From contig NZ_AP026910.1 of assembly GCF_026000575.1 (NCBI RefSeq), positions 744,001-808,000 of the forward strand: a DNA stretch of 64,000 nt, in the 5' to 3' direction. Position 1 is the first letter of the stretch, and each line of letters starts with the position of its first letter. The stretch comes from Rhodoluna sp. KAS3. Lineage in GTDB: Bacteria > Actinomycetota > Actinomycetes > Actinomycetales > Microbacteriaceae. Below are positions 36,342-45,798 of this stretch, piece after piece. A program made the translations under genes and the position numbers. Below the pieces are notes generated by a model. The model worked only from the letters and a program-made list of their open reading frames with translations, was not told the DNA's origin and did no database searches.

Positions 36342-36722
36342 TTACAACAAGTTTTCAGCTGCCGGAACTATGTCCAACTTAACCACTGGCTGGTCGCTGT
36401 AAAGACGCTCTAGTGAATAGAACATGCGGTCTTCTTCATGCATGACGTGGCAAACAACATCGCCAAAGTCAAGAAGAATCCAACGCCCTAGTTCTTTACC
36501 TTCGCGGTGTAGCAACTTGAAGCCGTTCTCAAGCATGACTTCTTCGATGTTGTCAGAGATTGCCGATACCTGACGTTCGTTTCGGCCAGAAGCCAATACG
36601 TAGATGTCGGTGAGCGGCATTACCGCTGTGATGTCGAGAGCAATGATGTTTTCGGCCAATTTATCTGCGGCGGCATTGGCTGCTAGATTGGCGGTTTTGA
36701 TTGCTTGAGCGGTTGCGGTCAC
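36342..36722 (-). CDS. rsfS: Ribosomal silencing factor RsfS
   Basis: RsfS binds L14 of the large subunit and blocks subunit joining when nutrients are short. The 126-aa protein has the DUF143 fold, with DIYVLASGRNERQVSAISDNIEE, EGKELGRWILLDFGDVVCHVMHEEDR and YSLERLY. All are standard family motifs. It follows the 213-aa tail-anchored protein gene by 12 bp and nadD before that, so nadD-(membrane protein)-rsfS-tRNA-Ala is likely one transcript. Confidence 0.94.
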   Translation of the reverse strand: MTATAQAIKTANLAANAAADKLAENIIALDITAVMPLTDIYVLASGRNERQVSAISDNIEEVMLENGFKLLHREGKELGRWILLDFGDVVCHVMHEEDRMFYSLERLYSDQPVVKLDIVPAAENLL

Positions 36723-36734
36723 GATGTCCTTAGA

Positions 36735-37376
36735 TTACTTGAAGATACCAAGCATATACGCTCCGAGCACTAATCCGCCCATAGTGACCATAAGCACAGA
36801 GATTGTAGTAACCAGATAAACCTGATTTTGCCCCTTGGCCAGCTTGACCGGAACAACGTTAACCTTGGCTGAGCGACCCACTACCCCAGCGGCACTAAGT
36901 GGCTCAACGTTCGAGACCGAGCCGCTAATACTGTCAATAGCTAATGCTTCATCGGTGTAATTGGCGTCCTGAATCGCCTCGAACTCACCGGTGTTGGTGG
37001 TTAGTTGTGGCAGTTCAATTGCTCCGGTGCGCAACCACTCACCTGTCTCACCAATCGCCCCAGATAGGTCATCGATGCTGGCAACCTTATCCAACACAAT
37101 TGTTGCCGAAGCCGTATCGGTGGTCAGATTTGGTGAAACATCAAACAGTGGTGCGGATTCCTCTTGGTCAGCCTCAACTTCTTCTGGCACAACCGCTTCT
37201 AGCTCAATTTCTTCTGACTCAACCGTCTCGAGATCAACGATGGCAGGAGCGTCGACCGCTGGTGAGGCAATGATCTCGACGGCCTGGGTTGGAGTCTTCT
37301 CAAAGCCGGGTAGCGGCTTGCCTAAGCGCGCCGCCTCGCTCAGCTGCTCGCGAGTAATGAACTGACCGTCGGTCAC
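36735..37376 (-). CDS. Uncharacterised acidic tail-anchored membrane protein
   Basis: A 213-aa protein with no recognised domain. It starts [25 protein letters not shown], followed by a long low-complexity acidic part rich in Glu, Val and Ala (about 30-100). A Thr/Ser-rich middle comes next, then a single hydrophobic helix near the C-terminus (about 188-210) ending MLGIFK. This reads as a cytoplasmic tail with a C-terminal anchor. It overlaps the nadD start by four bases and precedes rsfS; its conserved place between these two genes in related actinobacteria suggests a real gene. Its function is unknown. Confidence 0.7.
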   Translation of the reverse strand: MTDGQFITREQLSEAARLGKPLPGFEKTPTQAVEIIASPAVDAPAIVDLETVESEEIELEAVVPEEVEADQEESAPLFDVSPNLTTDTASATIVLDKVASIDDLSGAIGETGEWLRTGAIELPQLTTNTGEFEAIQDANYTDEALAIDSISGSVSNVEPLSAAGVVGRSAKVNVVPVKLAKGQNQVYLVTTISVLMVTMGGLVLGAYMLGIFK

Positions 37377-37960
37377 TTGTTCCCCTCATAAAGTTGGTGC
37401 TCAGTAATGTAATCAAGAACCGCATCCGGTAGCAGATACCTGGTTGGCTTACCCTGAAGAACTCTCTCGCGAATGTCGGTTGAAGAGATAGCCAAGGCAG
37501 AAATTTCAACCAAGGTCACTGCGTCCTCTGCACCCCGAGGTACGGAAAGCTCATGACCTGGCCTCGAAACACCGATGAATTTTGCCAGTTTCAGGAGTCG
37601 TTCCGGATCCTTCCAGCTAAAGATATCAGCTAGCGCGTCTGCACCGGTAATGAAGAAAAGTTCAGCTTCTGGGTTTTCGGCGGCAATGTCTGCCACGGTG
37701 TCGACGGCATAAGTTGCTCCGCTCCGGTCAACGTCAACCCGACTAACTGAGAAATCGGGATTTCCCTCGATCGCCAACCGGGTCATTTCGAAGCGGTGAG
37801 CAGCATCAGAAACTGAGTTTTTTTGCCAAGGCTGCCCGGTCGGAACGAAAACAACGTGATCCAGATTCAGCGCGAATGCGACCTCGTTGGCCGCAACCAA
37901 GTGGCCGTAGTGAATTGGGTCAAAGGTGCCACCCATCACTCCCAATCGAGCGTGGCTCAT
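37373..37960 (-). CDS. nadD: Nicotinate-nucleotide adenylyltransferase
   Basis: NadD adenylates nicotinate mononucleotide to deamido-NAD. The 195-aa protein has the nucleotidyltransferase start [20 protein letters not shown] with the HxGH motif, the middle [10 protein letters not shown] and the conserved end [28 protein letters not shown]. It is the normal length. It overlaps the downstream 213-aa gene by four bases and lies upstream of rsfS, as in many bacteria. Confidence 0.95.
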   Translation of the reverse strand: MSHARLGVMGGTFDPIHYGHLVAANEVAFALNLDHVVFVPTGQPWQKNSVSDAAHRFEMTRLAIEGNPDFSVSRVDVDRSGATYAVDTVADIAAENPEAELFFITGADALADIFSWKDPERLLKLAKFIGVSRPGHELSVPRGAEDAVTLVEISALAISSTDIRERVLQGKPTRYLLPDAVLDYITEHQLYEGNK

Positions 37961-37981
37961 TCGGCTAACCCGTCGAAGTGT

Positions 37982-38170
37982 TTAGTGGTGTGAGTTAGAG
38001 TCAGTTGACTTGTGGTCGTGACGGTTTGCAACGTCGCGGTATGACCAGGTGATCAGACCCAAAAGCACGAACACACCCATCGCAATTACACCAAAGTAAA
38101 CGGCTGGGAATGGAAGAGTCACAAAAGCTTCGTGCTCACCCTCAACTGCTGCTGCAAGAATCGCGTTCAA
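37982..38170 (-). CDS. Small conserved-type membrane protein with His-rich tail
   Basis: A 62-aa protein with a short acidic N-terminus (VEGEHEAF), one hydrophobic helix (about 22-45, FPAVYFGVIAMGVFVLLGLI), and a basic/histidine-rich tail (RDVANRHDHKSTDSNSHH). The tail could bind a metal or lie on the cytoplasmic face. A GGAG-like site (GAGAAAAATT on the minus strand) precedes the start. It sits between proA and nadD. Its function is unknown. Confidence 0.6.
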   Translation of the reverse strand: MNAILAAAVEGEHEAFVTLPFPAVYFGVIAMGVFVLLGLITWSYRDVANRHDHKSTDSNSHH

Positions 38171-38215
38171 TTTTTCTCCTAAGAACTTATTCCAGAATAA
38201 CCTAGCCAGAGACCT

Positions 38216-39463
38216 TTAGGCTCTAACCTGACCAGTTCCGCGGACTAGCCACTTGGTTGAGGTCAGCTCAGGCAGGCCCATTGGTCCACGTGCGTGAAGC
38301 TTTTGGGTCGAAATACCAACTTCGGCGCCGAAACCAAACTCTCCGCCATCGGTGAATCGAGTCGATGCGTTGACCATGACGGTCGAGGCGTCAACTTCGT
38401 TCAGAAAACGCTCTGCGTTGGTCACATTTTCGGTAATAATCGCTTCGGTGTGCTTGGTCGAATACTGGGCGATGTGCACCAAGGCCTCATCTAGGTCTTT
38501 CACCACGCGAACCGCAATGTCTAGGTCGTGATACTCGGCAGACCAGTCGTCTTCTGTTGCCGGAATCGCCGCAAAAAAGGCATCCTGAGTTGCCTCATCA
38601 CCGTGAATTCGAACACCAGACTCAGCCAGGCGATCAAGAACAGCCGGAAGAATCCGCTCCACAGCATTCTCGTGAATCAATAGGGTTTCGGCGGCATTAC
38701 ACACTGATGGGCGCTGCACCTTGGCATTGTGCACAATCTCAACAGCCCAGTCCAACCGTGCGGTTTCGTCGATGTAGATGTGCACGACTCCATCGCCAGT
38801 TTGAATTACCGGAACCTTGGCCTCATCAACGACCTGACGAATCAGACCGGCACCGCCGCGTGGAATCAAGACATCGATCAAACCCACCGCGCGCATCATC
38901 TCAACGCCGCCATCTCGACCAAACTCGTCGACAGTCTGGATCGCGGCACTGTCGAGACCGGCAAGAGCAAGGGCATCCTGCAGGAGCGCGACTAGCACAG
39001 CATTGGTGTTTTCGGCAGCGCGGCCACCTCTAAGCACAGTTGCATTCCCGCTCTTGATTGCCAGAACCGCAATGTCAATGGTCACATTCGGGCGGGCCTC
39101 GTAAATTACCCCGATAACGCCAAGTGGAACTCGAACCTGAGTGAGTTTTAGAGCATTTGGTAGAGACATGCCACGGATTACATCGCCAATCGGGTCCGGT
39201 AGCGCGATGATGTCTCGAACGGCGTCTGCAATGGCCTGAATTCGACCGTGATCTAACCTCAAACGGTCTTGGAGGCTATCGGTCATACCCTCAGCCTGGC
39301 CTTTGGCAAGGTCTTTGGCATTAGCTGCGATGATTTCATCCGCGCGAACCGGAAGCAGTTCAGCAATCTGACGCAGTGCCTCATTTTTTGTGGCAGTTGA
39401 TGCCTGACCCAAAGAAGCCGAAGCTCCCTTCGCGAGGCGAATTTTCTCAATTGCAGTAACCAT
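38216..39463 (-). CDS. proA: Glutamate-5-semialdehyde dehydrogenase
   Basis: ProA reduces glutamyl-5-phosphate to the semialdehyde in proline synthesis, using NADPH. The 415-aa protein has the family length. The active-site cysteine is in QRPSVCNAAETLL (about residues 250-262); GVIGVIYEARPNVTIDIA and STRFTDGGEFGFGAEVGIS are standard ProA motifs. It follows proB by 18 bp and obg before that. Confidence 0.95.
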   Translation of the reverse strand: MVTAIEKIRLAKGASASLGQASTATKNEALRQIAELLPVRADEIIAANAKDLAKGQAEGMTDSLQDRLRLDHGRIQAIADAVRDIIALPDPIGDVIRGMSLPNALKLTQVRVPLGVIGVIYEARPNVTIDIAVLAIKSGNATVLRGGRAAENTNAVLVALLQDALALAGLDSAAIQTVDEFGRDGGVEMMRAVGLIDVLIPRGGAGLIRQVVDEAKVPVIQTGDGVVHIYIDETARLDWAVEIVHNAKVQRPSVCNAAETLLIHENAVERILPAVLDRLAESGVRIHGDEATQDAFFAAIPATEDDWSAEYHDLDIAVRVVKDLDEALVHIAQYSTKHTEAIITENVTNAERFLNEVDASTVMVNASTRFTDGGEFGFGAEVGISTQKLHARGPMGLPELTSTKWLVRGTGQVRA

Positions 39464-39481
39464 GGAATTAGCCTATTCGGG

Positions 39482-40273
39482 TTAGTTATTGATTGAAGGG
39501 TCAGACTCAAACCAGGTGCCAACCTCGGCACCAAGTAAGGCCTCTGAGACAAGGTCGGTGCTGGTCAGCAACACGGATACGCCTGAATCGGTGGCAATGC
39601 GTGCCGCAGAAACCTTGGTAACTGCACCCCCGGTGCCAACGACAGAACTGCTTCCGCCGATTTCAATACCTGAAAGATCCTCGTCAAAGCCGACATAATC
39701 GATGCGCTTGGCACCAGGCTTTGCCGGTGGCATGTCGTAGAGCGCATCAACATCGCTGAGCAGAATCAAGGCATCAGCCTTAACCAAAGCAGCGACCAGT
39801 GCCGCGAGCCGATCGTTGTCGCCAAAACGAATCTCTTGGGTGGCAACGGTGTCATTTTCGTTGACAATCGGCAAGACGCGAAGAGAAACGAGTCTGTCCA
39901 TGGCGTGCCGTGCATTCTCGCGGGTTTCTTGAGCTTCAAGGTCACCAGAAGTTAGCAGGACCTGACCAGCAACAATTCCGTACTTCTCGAGGCTCTGCTG
40001 GTAACGAGAGATCAGTCGGCTTTGCCCCACTGAGGCCAAGGCTTGCGAGGTAGGTAGATCTTCAGGCTTAGTTTCAAAGCCCAGCAAAGGCATTCCGGTC
40101 GCGATTGCACCAGAAGACACCAGGATTACCTCAGTGCCGCGCTGGTGAGCAGCAGCCAGTGCGTCTACTAGCAGCTCAAGTTTGCCTTCGTTGGCACCAC
40201 TGATTGAAGATGATCCAACTTTGACAACAACTCGCTTAGCCGCAGCCAGTTCGCTTCTGTCCTGAAGTCCCAA
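39482..40273 (-). CDS. proB: Glutamate 5-kinase (no PUA domain)
   Basis: ProB phosphorylates glutamate at the start of proline synthesis. The 263-aa protein consists only of the amino-acid kinase domain, with VVKVGSSSISG, VSSGAIATGMPLLG and ENDTVATQEIRFGDNDRLAALVA. The C-terminal PUA domain of about 100 residues found in longer ProB proteins is absent. It ends at a TAA with no sign of truncation, and short ProB forms exist in nature. It begins immediately after obg (one base apart). Confidence 0.93.
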   Translation of the reverse strand: MGLQDRSELAAAKRVVVKVGSSSISGANEGKLELLVDALAAAHQRGTEVILVSSGAIATGMPLLGFETKPEDLPTSQALASVGQSRLISRYQQSLEKYGIVAGQVLLTSGDLEAQETRENARHAMDRLVSLRVLPIVNENDTVATQEIRFGDNDRLAALVAALVKADALILLSDVDALYDMPPAKPGAKRIDYVGFDEDLSGIEIGGSSSVVGTGGAVTKVSAARIATDSGVSVLLTSTDLVSEALLGAEVGTWFESDPSINN

Positions 40274-41794
40274 TTAGTCTTCCTTTTCGAAGTCCTCAGG
40301 TGCTGACCAAATTCCGGCCACACCCTCTTTGCGCATTTCCTCACGCAATTCTGCCTTAGCATCCATGCGTTCTTTGTAGGTTGCGCGGCGTTCCTTGGTG
40401 GTACGGCGTTCGCGCATGTCAAAACGGGCGTCAGTTCCGCGTGGACCAGCAATTAGTTCTGCATTCGAGGCAATCGCAGGCTCCCAGTCAAAGACGATGC
40501 CCTTGTCTGGACCGATCACAACGGTAGAACCGGCGACAGCACCAGCCTTGAAAAGCTCTTGCTCGAGGCCAATCTTGCCCAAGCGGTCAGCCAAGTAACC
40601 AATCGCTTCTTCGTTGGCAAAGTTGGTTTGGTGAACCCAACGCTCTGGCTTCGGACCTAGGACTCGGAAGATTTCCTCTCCTCCGATTTCCTCGCGACGA
40701 ATCTCAAACTTTGATTCATCGCGCTTTGCCTGCATCAGGTGGATGCGTGGCTTAACAGGTTCGGCTTCTTTTTCACGACGGGCATCTTCAACCAGCTTGG
40801 CCAAGGCAAAGTTAAGCTCACGAAGACCCTCTTTGCTTACTGCCGAGATGATGAAGACCTTGTACCCGCGGGCCTCTAGATCTGGTCGAACGAATTCAGC
40901 TAGTTCCTTGGCGTCAGGAACATCGGCCTTATTGAGTGCAATTAGTTGAGGGCGCTTGGTAAGCGGAATCTCACCCTCAGGCACCTCATAGGCATCAAGC
41001 TCCTTGAGAATTTTGTCCAAATCGGTGATTGGGTCACGGTTTGGCTCGAGGGTTGCACAGTCAATTACGTGAAGCAAGGCTGCACAACGCTCGACGTGGC
41101 GAAGGAACTGTAGACCAAGCCCCTTACCCTCGCTGGCACCTTCGATTAGACCTGGAACATCGGCGATAGTGAATCGAGTGTCACCGGCCTGAACCACACC
41201 TAGGTTTGGGTGCAAAGTTGTGAACGGGTAGTCGGCAATCTTTGGGCGGGCTGCAGACAGCGCCGCGATCAGCGATGACTTGCCGGCGCTTGGATAACCA
41301 ACCAGAGCAACATCCGCAACGCTCTTGAGCTCGAGGATGATGTCCCCGCGCCATCCTGGTACACCAAACAGTGCAAAACCAGGCGCCTTACGCTTTGAGC
41401 TGGATAGTGCGGCATTTCCAAGGCCACCGATTCCGCCCTCAGCGATGATTAGCTCAACGCCAGGCTCATCAAGGTCGGCGATGACTCTTCCGCGGGCGTC
41501 CTTCACTACGGTTCCTACTGGAACCGAAAGCTGGAGGCTTTCACCATGGTGACCATTTCTGAAATCGCCGGCGCCGTCGCCGCCGTCACCAGCAGCGCGG
41601 TGAGGGTGAAAGTGGAAATCCAAAAGCGTGGTGACGTTTGGATCGGAAATCAGGCTGATGCTGCCGCCCTTGCCACCGTCGGCACCATCTGGGCCAGCAA
41701 GTGGCTTGAACTTTTCACGCTTTACAGAAACACAGCCGTCTCCGCCATCGCCGGCGCGCACGTGAAGGGTCACTTGGTCGACAAATGAAACCAA
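40274..41794 (-). CDS. obg: GTPase Obg/CgtA
   Basis: Obg is a 50S-assembly and stress-linked GTPase. The 506-aa protein has the glycine-rich Obg fold (1-158, with repeats such as GGDGGDGAGDF), the GTPase core (GYPSAGKSSL, DVPGLIEGASEG, NKADVPD), and an OCT domain (about 350-430), followed by a charged tail of about 60 residues (ERRTTKERRATYKERMDAKAELREE). The tail is typical of actinobacterial forms. The rpmA terminator precedes it. The gene starts with ATG at 41792-41794 after AGGAGGAC. Confidence 0.95.
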   Translation of the reverse strand: MVSFVDQVTLHVRAGDGGDGCVSVKREKFKPLAGPDGADGGKGGSISLISDPNVTTLLDFHFHPHRAAGDGGDGAGDFRNGHHGESLQLSVPVGTVVKDARGRVIADLDEPGVELIIAEGGIGGLGNAALSSSKRKAPGFALFGVPGWRGDIILELKSVADVALVGYPSAGKSSLIAALSAARPKIADYPFTTLHPNLGVVQAGDTRFTIADVPGLIEGASEGKGLGLQFLRHVERCAALLHVIDCATLEPNRDPITDLDKILKELDAYEVPEGEIPLTKRPQLIALNKADVPDAKELAEFVRPDLEARGYKVFIISAVSKEGLRELNFALAKLVEDARREKEAEPVKPRIHLMQAKRDESKFEIRREEIGGEEIFRVLGPKPERWVHQTNFANEEAIGYLADRLGKIGLEQELFKAGAVAGSTVVIGPDKGIVFDWEPAIASNAELIAGPRGTDARFDMRERRTTKERRATYKERMDAKAELREEMRKEGVAGIWSAPEDFEKED

Positions 41795-41838
41795 GATGTC
41801 CTCCTAAGGTCTAAATAATTTGTTTCAAGAAACAGGAA

Positions 41839-41859
41839 AGGCGAGCCAAAGGCTCGCCT
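41839..41859 (-). terminator. Hairpin between rpmA and obg
   Basis: AGGCGAGCC and GGCTCGCCT form a perfect 9-bp stem with a 3-nt loop; on the minus strand TTTCCTGTTTC follows. It is likely a terminator or partial terminator that reduces obg expression relative to the ribosomal protein genes. Confidence 0.75.
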
Positions 41860-41878
41860 CCCGATAAAACTAATAAAA

Positions 41879-42133
41879 CTAAGCGGCCTCAACCACGTTT
41901 ACAACGCGACGGCCACCCTTGGTACCGAATGCAACTGAGCCAGCTGAAAGAGCGAACAGAGTGTCGTCCTTACCCTTGCCAACGTTTGCACCTGGGTGGA
42001 AGTGGGTTCCGCGCTGACGAACTAGGATCTCGCCTGCGTTTACTTCTTGACCTGCGTAGCGCTTAACACCAAGACGCTGAGCGTTTGAGTCGCGGCCGTT
42101 TCGGGTCGAGCTAACACCTTTTTTGGAAGCCAT
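41879..42133 (-). CDS. rpmA: 50S ribosomal protein L27
   Basis: L27 contacts the peptidyl-transferase centre. The 84-aa protein starts [31 protein letters not shown] and ends [13 protein letters not shown], the standard pattern. It lies 14 bp after rplU. No extra N-terminal cleavage extension is present. Confidence 0.97.
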   Translation of the reverse strand: MASKKGVSSTRNGRDSNAQRLGVKRYAGQEVNAGEILVRQRGTHFHPGANVGKGKDDTLFALSAGSVAFGTKGGRRVVNVVEAA

Positions 42134-42147
42134 TTTGTGTCAGTCCT

Positions 42148-42456
42148 TTACTTAATCTCAGTGACCTGGACGCGAGTAAGGTCTGCACGGAAACCCTGAC
42201 GCTTCTTGTAACCGGTCTTGTTCTTGTACTTCTGGATGATGATCTTTGGACCACGTAGGTCGTTTAGGACCTCAGCGGTTACCTTTACCTTGGCAAGTGC
42301 CTTGGCATCGGTTGTGACCTTGTCGCCATCAACTAGAAGAAGAGCTGCTAGCTCAATCTTGCCGTTGGCGTCAGCCTTGATACGGTCGAGAGTCACGATG
42401 GTGCCTACTGACACCTTCTCTTGACGGCCGCCTGCGCGGACTACTGCGTAAACCAC
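42148..42456 (-). CDS. rplU: 50S ribosomal protein L21
   Basis: L21 binds 23S rRNA near L20. The 102-aa protein begins [21 protein letters not shown] and ends [15 protein letters not shown], with [10 protein letters not shown] matching the L21 end. It is the first gene of rplU-rpmA. The 104-bp gap to rne should hold its promoter; I did not identify one with confidence. Confidence 0.97.
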   Translation of the reverse strand: MVYAVVRAGGRQEKVSVGTIVTLDRIKADANGKIELAALLLVDGDKVTTDAKALAKVKVTAEVLNDLRGPKIIIQKYKNKTGYKKRQGFRADLTRVQVTEIK

Positions 42457-42560
42457 AGATCTACCCTTTGTTCGAAAGTCTTATGTTGTTGCATATGCGA
42501 ATACTCAGCAAGGCAACGAGGATTTAGTCTACCCTGCCAAACGGCTGGGGTCAAACCTAT

Positions 42561-44876
42561 TTACTCGGCAGTTTGCTGATTTGCTGAATTTTCAGCGGGT
42601 GCCGCGGCACCGGCGCTAGTTGCACGACGCGGCTTGCGTCGGCCCTGGCCCGGAGCTTTAGGCTCTGGAAGCGCCTCAAGGACTGCCTCCAGAAGTTTTT
42701 CGGTCTCAACCTTTGGCTGCGCGTCTGAAACGACCTTGGCTGTAGGCAATGAAATAGGCGACTCTTCGCCGGCAGCCTCATGTGCTGCCACCGTAGAAGC
42801 AGCAATCTTGGTAATCACGCTGTTCAACTCAACCGCTCGCTCAGGAGTCACGACCTTGGCGACCTCTTGCTTTTGGTTTGAACCGCGGTTGCGCTTTTTA
42901 CCCTGGCCCTGCTGGTTCTGCTGAGGCTTGGAATCATCGAGTACGTGGTTCTTGGAGCGCATAATTGGCTCGTGGTGCACAATCACACCGCGACTTGCAC
43001 ATGCTTCACATGGCTCGCTGAAGGCCTCAAGAAGTCCGATGCCGAGCTTCTTTCGAGTCATCTGAACCAGACCCAGTGAGGTTACCTCGGCAACCTGGTG
43101 CTTGGTGCGGTCACGACTTAGGCATTCCATCAGACGGCGCTGTACTAGATCACGGTTGGACTCTAGGACCATGTCGATGAAGTCGACAACGATGATTCCA
43201 CCAATGTCGCGGAGGCGCAGCTGACGCACAATTTCTTCAGCAGCTTCAAGGTTGTTCTTGGTTACCGTCTCTTCAAGGTTTCCGCCTGAGCCAACAAACT
43301 TTCCGGTGTTGACGTCAACAACGGTCATCGCCTCGGTGCGGTCAATAACCAATGAACCACCCGAAGGCAAATAAACCTTGCGATCAAGAGCTTTGGCAAT
43401 CTGCTCGCCAACCCGGTACTCATCAAATACGTCGCGGGTACCTTCATACTTTTCGACACGCTCGAGCAGATCTGGCGCAACCGACTTTAGGTACTCTTCG
43501 ATGACCTCGCGGGCATCATCACCAGCGATAACCATCTTCTGGAAGTCTTCGTTGAAGACATCACGAACGATTTTGACCAGCAAGTCCGGCTCGCTGTGCA
43601 GAAGAACCGGGGCCTGACCCTTTTCGACCTTCTTGCTAATGGCTTCCCACTGGGCCTGCAAACGCTGAACGTCAAGAGTTAGCTGCTCTTCGGTCGCACC
43701 CTCGGCGGCAGTTCTCACGATTACGCCGGCATCCTCAGGCAAGATTTCCTTCAAAATCTTCTTCAGACGGGCACGCTCAGAATCTGGCAACTTACGTGAG
43801 ATTCCATTCATTGATCCGTTAGGAACGTAGACCAAATAACGGCCAGGTAGCGAAACCTGGCTGGTTAGGCGTGCACCCTTTTGACCAACAGGGTCCTTGG
43901 TTACCTGCACCAAAACTGTGTCGCCTGACTTCAGAGCCAGCTCGATACGACGCGGCTGGTTTCCAGTCTCGGCAAGTTCCCAGTCGACCTCGCCAGAGTA
44001 AAGCACGGCGTTACGTCCGCGACCCACGTCAACGAAGGCAGCCTCCATCGAAGGAAGCACATTCTGAATCTTGCCTAGGTAAACATTGCCGATCAGCGAG
44101 GCCTCAGAGGCCTTGGCTACGTAGTGCTCAACCAAAATTCCATCTTCAAGCACACCGATTTGGATTTTGCCGTCTTTAGAACGGACAACCATGGTGCGGT
44201 CGACTGCCTCGCGACGGGCCAAAAATTCTGACTCGGTGATGATTGTGCGACGGCGACCGGCATCGCGTCCATCGCGACGGCGCTGCTTTTTGGCTTCAAG
44301 TCTGGTTGAGCCCTTAACACGGGTTGGCTCATTGCTTGGTTCTTTTGGCTCGCGTGGGGTTCGAACCTTAACCACGGCATTCGGAGCTACCGCAGCTACA
44401 TCGCCCTCTTCACCAGCGCGGCGGCGGGTTCGTGTGCGTCGGTGGCTCTCGCCGTTGTCGCTCTCGTCCAGAATTGGTCGACCGCGTTTTGCATCGATGA
44501 CCGGAGTCGGGAGATCTGGAGCCATGAACATAAGTGAGGTTGCCGAGATCGGAGCCAGTGGCGCAACCGGCGCGGCTACTTCTGCCTCGATAGATGCTTC
44601 AGAGGCTGGTGCAGCAACCTTTTTAGCGGAAGCTCGTTTGGCTGGGGCACGCTTTGCCGGAGCCTTAGCTGCCTCGACTACCTCTTCAATGGAAGCAGGC
44701 TGTGCGTCTTGGGTTTTCTTGCCCGCGGCGCGACGCGCTGGGGTCTTTTTAGCTGGGGTTTCAAGCTGAAGGATGTCTAGTGCCTCAACTGCCGCCTCGA
44801 CCACTTTTTTGGTGCGGCGAGCACGTGCTGGCTTTTCATCGGTAGCAGGTACGTCTAAGTTTTGTTTATTCACCAT
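42561..44876 (-). CDS. rne: Ribonuclease E/G
   Basis: RNase E/G is the central endoribonuclease for mRNA turnover and rRNA/tRNA processing. From the ATG at 44876 the protein is 771 aa; TTG at 44921 or GTG at 44918 would extend it but lack a ribosome site. The order is a charged Ala/Lys-rich N-terminal extension (about 1-210), the catalytic half with S1, 5'-sensor and DNase I-like parts (KLPDSERARLKK; VVDVNTGKFVGSGG; VVDFIDMV), the zinc-link CEACASRG, and a short charged C-terminal tail. The long low-complexity N-terminus is typical of actinobacteria. Confidence 0.93.
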   Translation of the reverse strand: MVNKQNLDVPATDEKPARARRTKKVVEAAVEALDILQLETPAKKTPARRAAGKKTQDAQPASIEEVVEAAKAPAKRAPAKRASAKKVAAPASEASIEAEVAAPVAPLAPISATSLMFMAPDLPTPVIDAKRGRPILDESDNGESHRRTRTRRRAGEEGDVAAVAPNAVVKVRTPREPKEPSNEPTRVKGSTRLEAKKQRRRDGRDAGRRRTIITESEFLARREAVDRTMVVRSKDGKIQIGVLEDGILVEHYVAKASEASLIGNVYLGKIQNVLPSMEAAFVDVGRGRNAVLYSGEVDWELAETGNQPRRIELALKSGDTVLVQVTKDPVGQKGARLTSQVSLPGRYLVYVPNGSMNGISRKLPDSERARLKKILKEILPEDAGVIVRTAAEGATEEQLTLDVQRLQAQWEAISKKVEKGQAPVLLHSEPDLLVKIVRDVFNEDFQKMVIAGDDAREVIEEYLKSVAPDLLERVEKYEGTRDVFDEYRVGEQIAKALDRKVYLPSGGSLVIDRTEAMTVVDVNTGKFVGSGGNLEETVTKNNLEAAEEIVRQLRLRDIGGIIVVDFIDMVLESNRDLVQRRLMECLSRDRTKHQVAEVTSLGLVQMTRKKLGIGLLEAFSEPCEACASRGVIVHHEPIMRSKNHVLDDSKPQQNQQGQGKKRNRGSNQKQEVAKVVTPERAVELNSVITKIAASTVAAHEAAGEESPISLPTAKVVSDAQPKVETEKLLEAVLEALPEPKAPGQGRRKPRRATSAGAAAPAENSANQQTAE

Positions 44877-45141
44877 TTCTGGTGCACTCCAAGCTGCCTT
44901 TACCTGGGCCACACTCACCAAGCACTAAGGCGTAAATCGTTGCTGACCCCTTTTGAGGCCAACCAAATCTGTGTTCAAGCAACCTGTGTCTGCGGTTACC
45001 GCTGCCCGATGGGACTTACGCGATTTCAACGCTTTGGTTCTTGAGAAATCTGCGTCGATTCAGGTGTGGCCTGAAACAACTCCTCTAAGTATGACACCAC
45101 GGAGGCGAAAAGTCATCCAAGCGCCGTGTAATACTGGAAAG
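44877..45141. other. Intergenic region between rne and VKOR gene
   Basis: These 265 bp hold the long leader of rne on the minus strand and the region ahead of the VKOR gene on the plus strand. A reading frame upstream of the VKOR start continues in frame back to 44953 but shows no conserved sequence and is probably not translated. I see no clear terminator or operator. A -10-like TAATAC at 45130-45135 lies just before the VKOR start. Confidence 0.5.
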
Positions 45142-45762
45142 GTGAGCCTAGGAATTAGCAACGAACCGATTGCGTCAACACCCAATAAGAGCTTTGCTTG
45201 GACGTTGATCCTGACCGGTATTTTGGGTTGGATTGCCGCTTTCACCCTCACACTCGAGCGCATCCATGTGGCAACAAACCCAGATGCAACCTTGAGCTGT
45301 GACATCAGTCCGTTTATTTCCTGCAAATCGGTGATGCTAACCGCACAGGCTTCCCTGTTTGGCTTTCCAAACCCGCTGATCGGGTTGAGCGCTTTTATAG
45401 TTCCGGTTGTAGTCGGCGCTGCAATCTTGAGCGGTGCAAAGTTTGCAGCATGGTTCTGGCGGCTTTTCAGCCTGGGCGTGACTTTGGGCTTCTTATTCGT
45501 TCTTTGGCTTTTTATTCAAAGCTCGTTTGTAATCAATGTCTTGTGCCCATACTGCATGGTGGCCTGGGCGGCTATGGTTCCGATGTTCTGGAAAGTAATC
45601 CTGTTCGGAACCAAAGACGGATTCATCGACACACCACTTAGGTTTGTAGATTTCTTTGACCGCGCTTACGACAAGGCCTGGCTGTTCACTCTGATCACTG
45701 AGCTGGTAATTGTCCTAGTTATCGTGCTCCGCTTTTGGCAGTGGTGGCCGACCCTCTTCTAG
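45142..45762 (+). CDS. Vitamin K epoxide reductase (VKOR) family membrane protein
   Basis: VKOR proteins are quinone-linked oxidases that reoxidise periplasmic thiol oxidoreductases for disulfide formation. From the GTG at 45142 the protein is 206 aa with about five membrane helices. The loop cysteines C53 and C61 (LSCDISPFISCKS) and the active CPYC at 135-138 match the VKOR core. No fused thioredoxin domain is present. A leaderless transcript is possible because a TAATAC -10 element ends six bases before the GTG and no separated Shine-Dalgarno is evident. It converges with ndk. Confidence 0.85.
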   Translation: MSLGISNEPIASTPNKSFAWTLILTGILGWIAAFTLTLERIHVATNPDATLSCDISPFISCKSVMLTAQASLFGFPNPLIGLSAFIVPVVVGAAILSGAKFAAWFWRLFSLGVTLGFLFVLWLFIQSSFVINVLCPYCMVAWAAMVPMFWKVILFGTKDGFIDTPLRFVDFFDRAYDKAWLFTLITELVIVLVIVLRFWQWWPTLF

Positions 45763-45798
45763 AGGTATTTAGTTTCTAGCTACTGAGAATTTGGAAGC

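Noticed and set aside
42457-42560. SOS box near rplU promoter (TTCGAAC)
   Set aside because: Only one half-site (TCGAAC) is present without the opposite GTTCGA at the right spacing.
44953-45141. Longer VKOR reading frame starting at 44953
   Set aside because: The extra 63 codons show no conserved sequence and no ribosome site; the family begins near the GTG at 45142.
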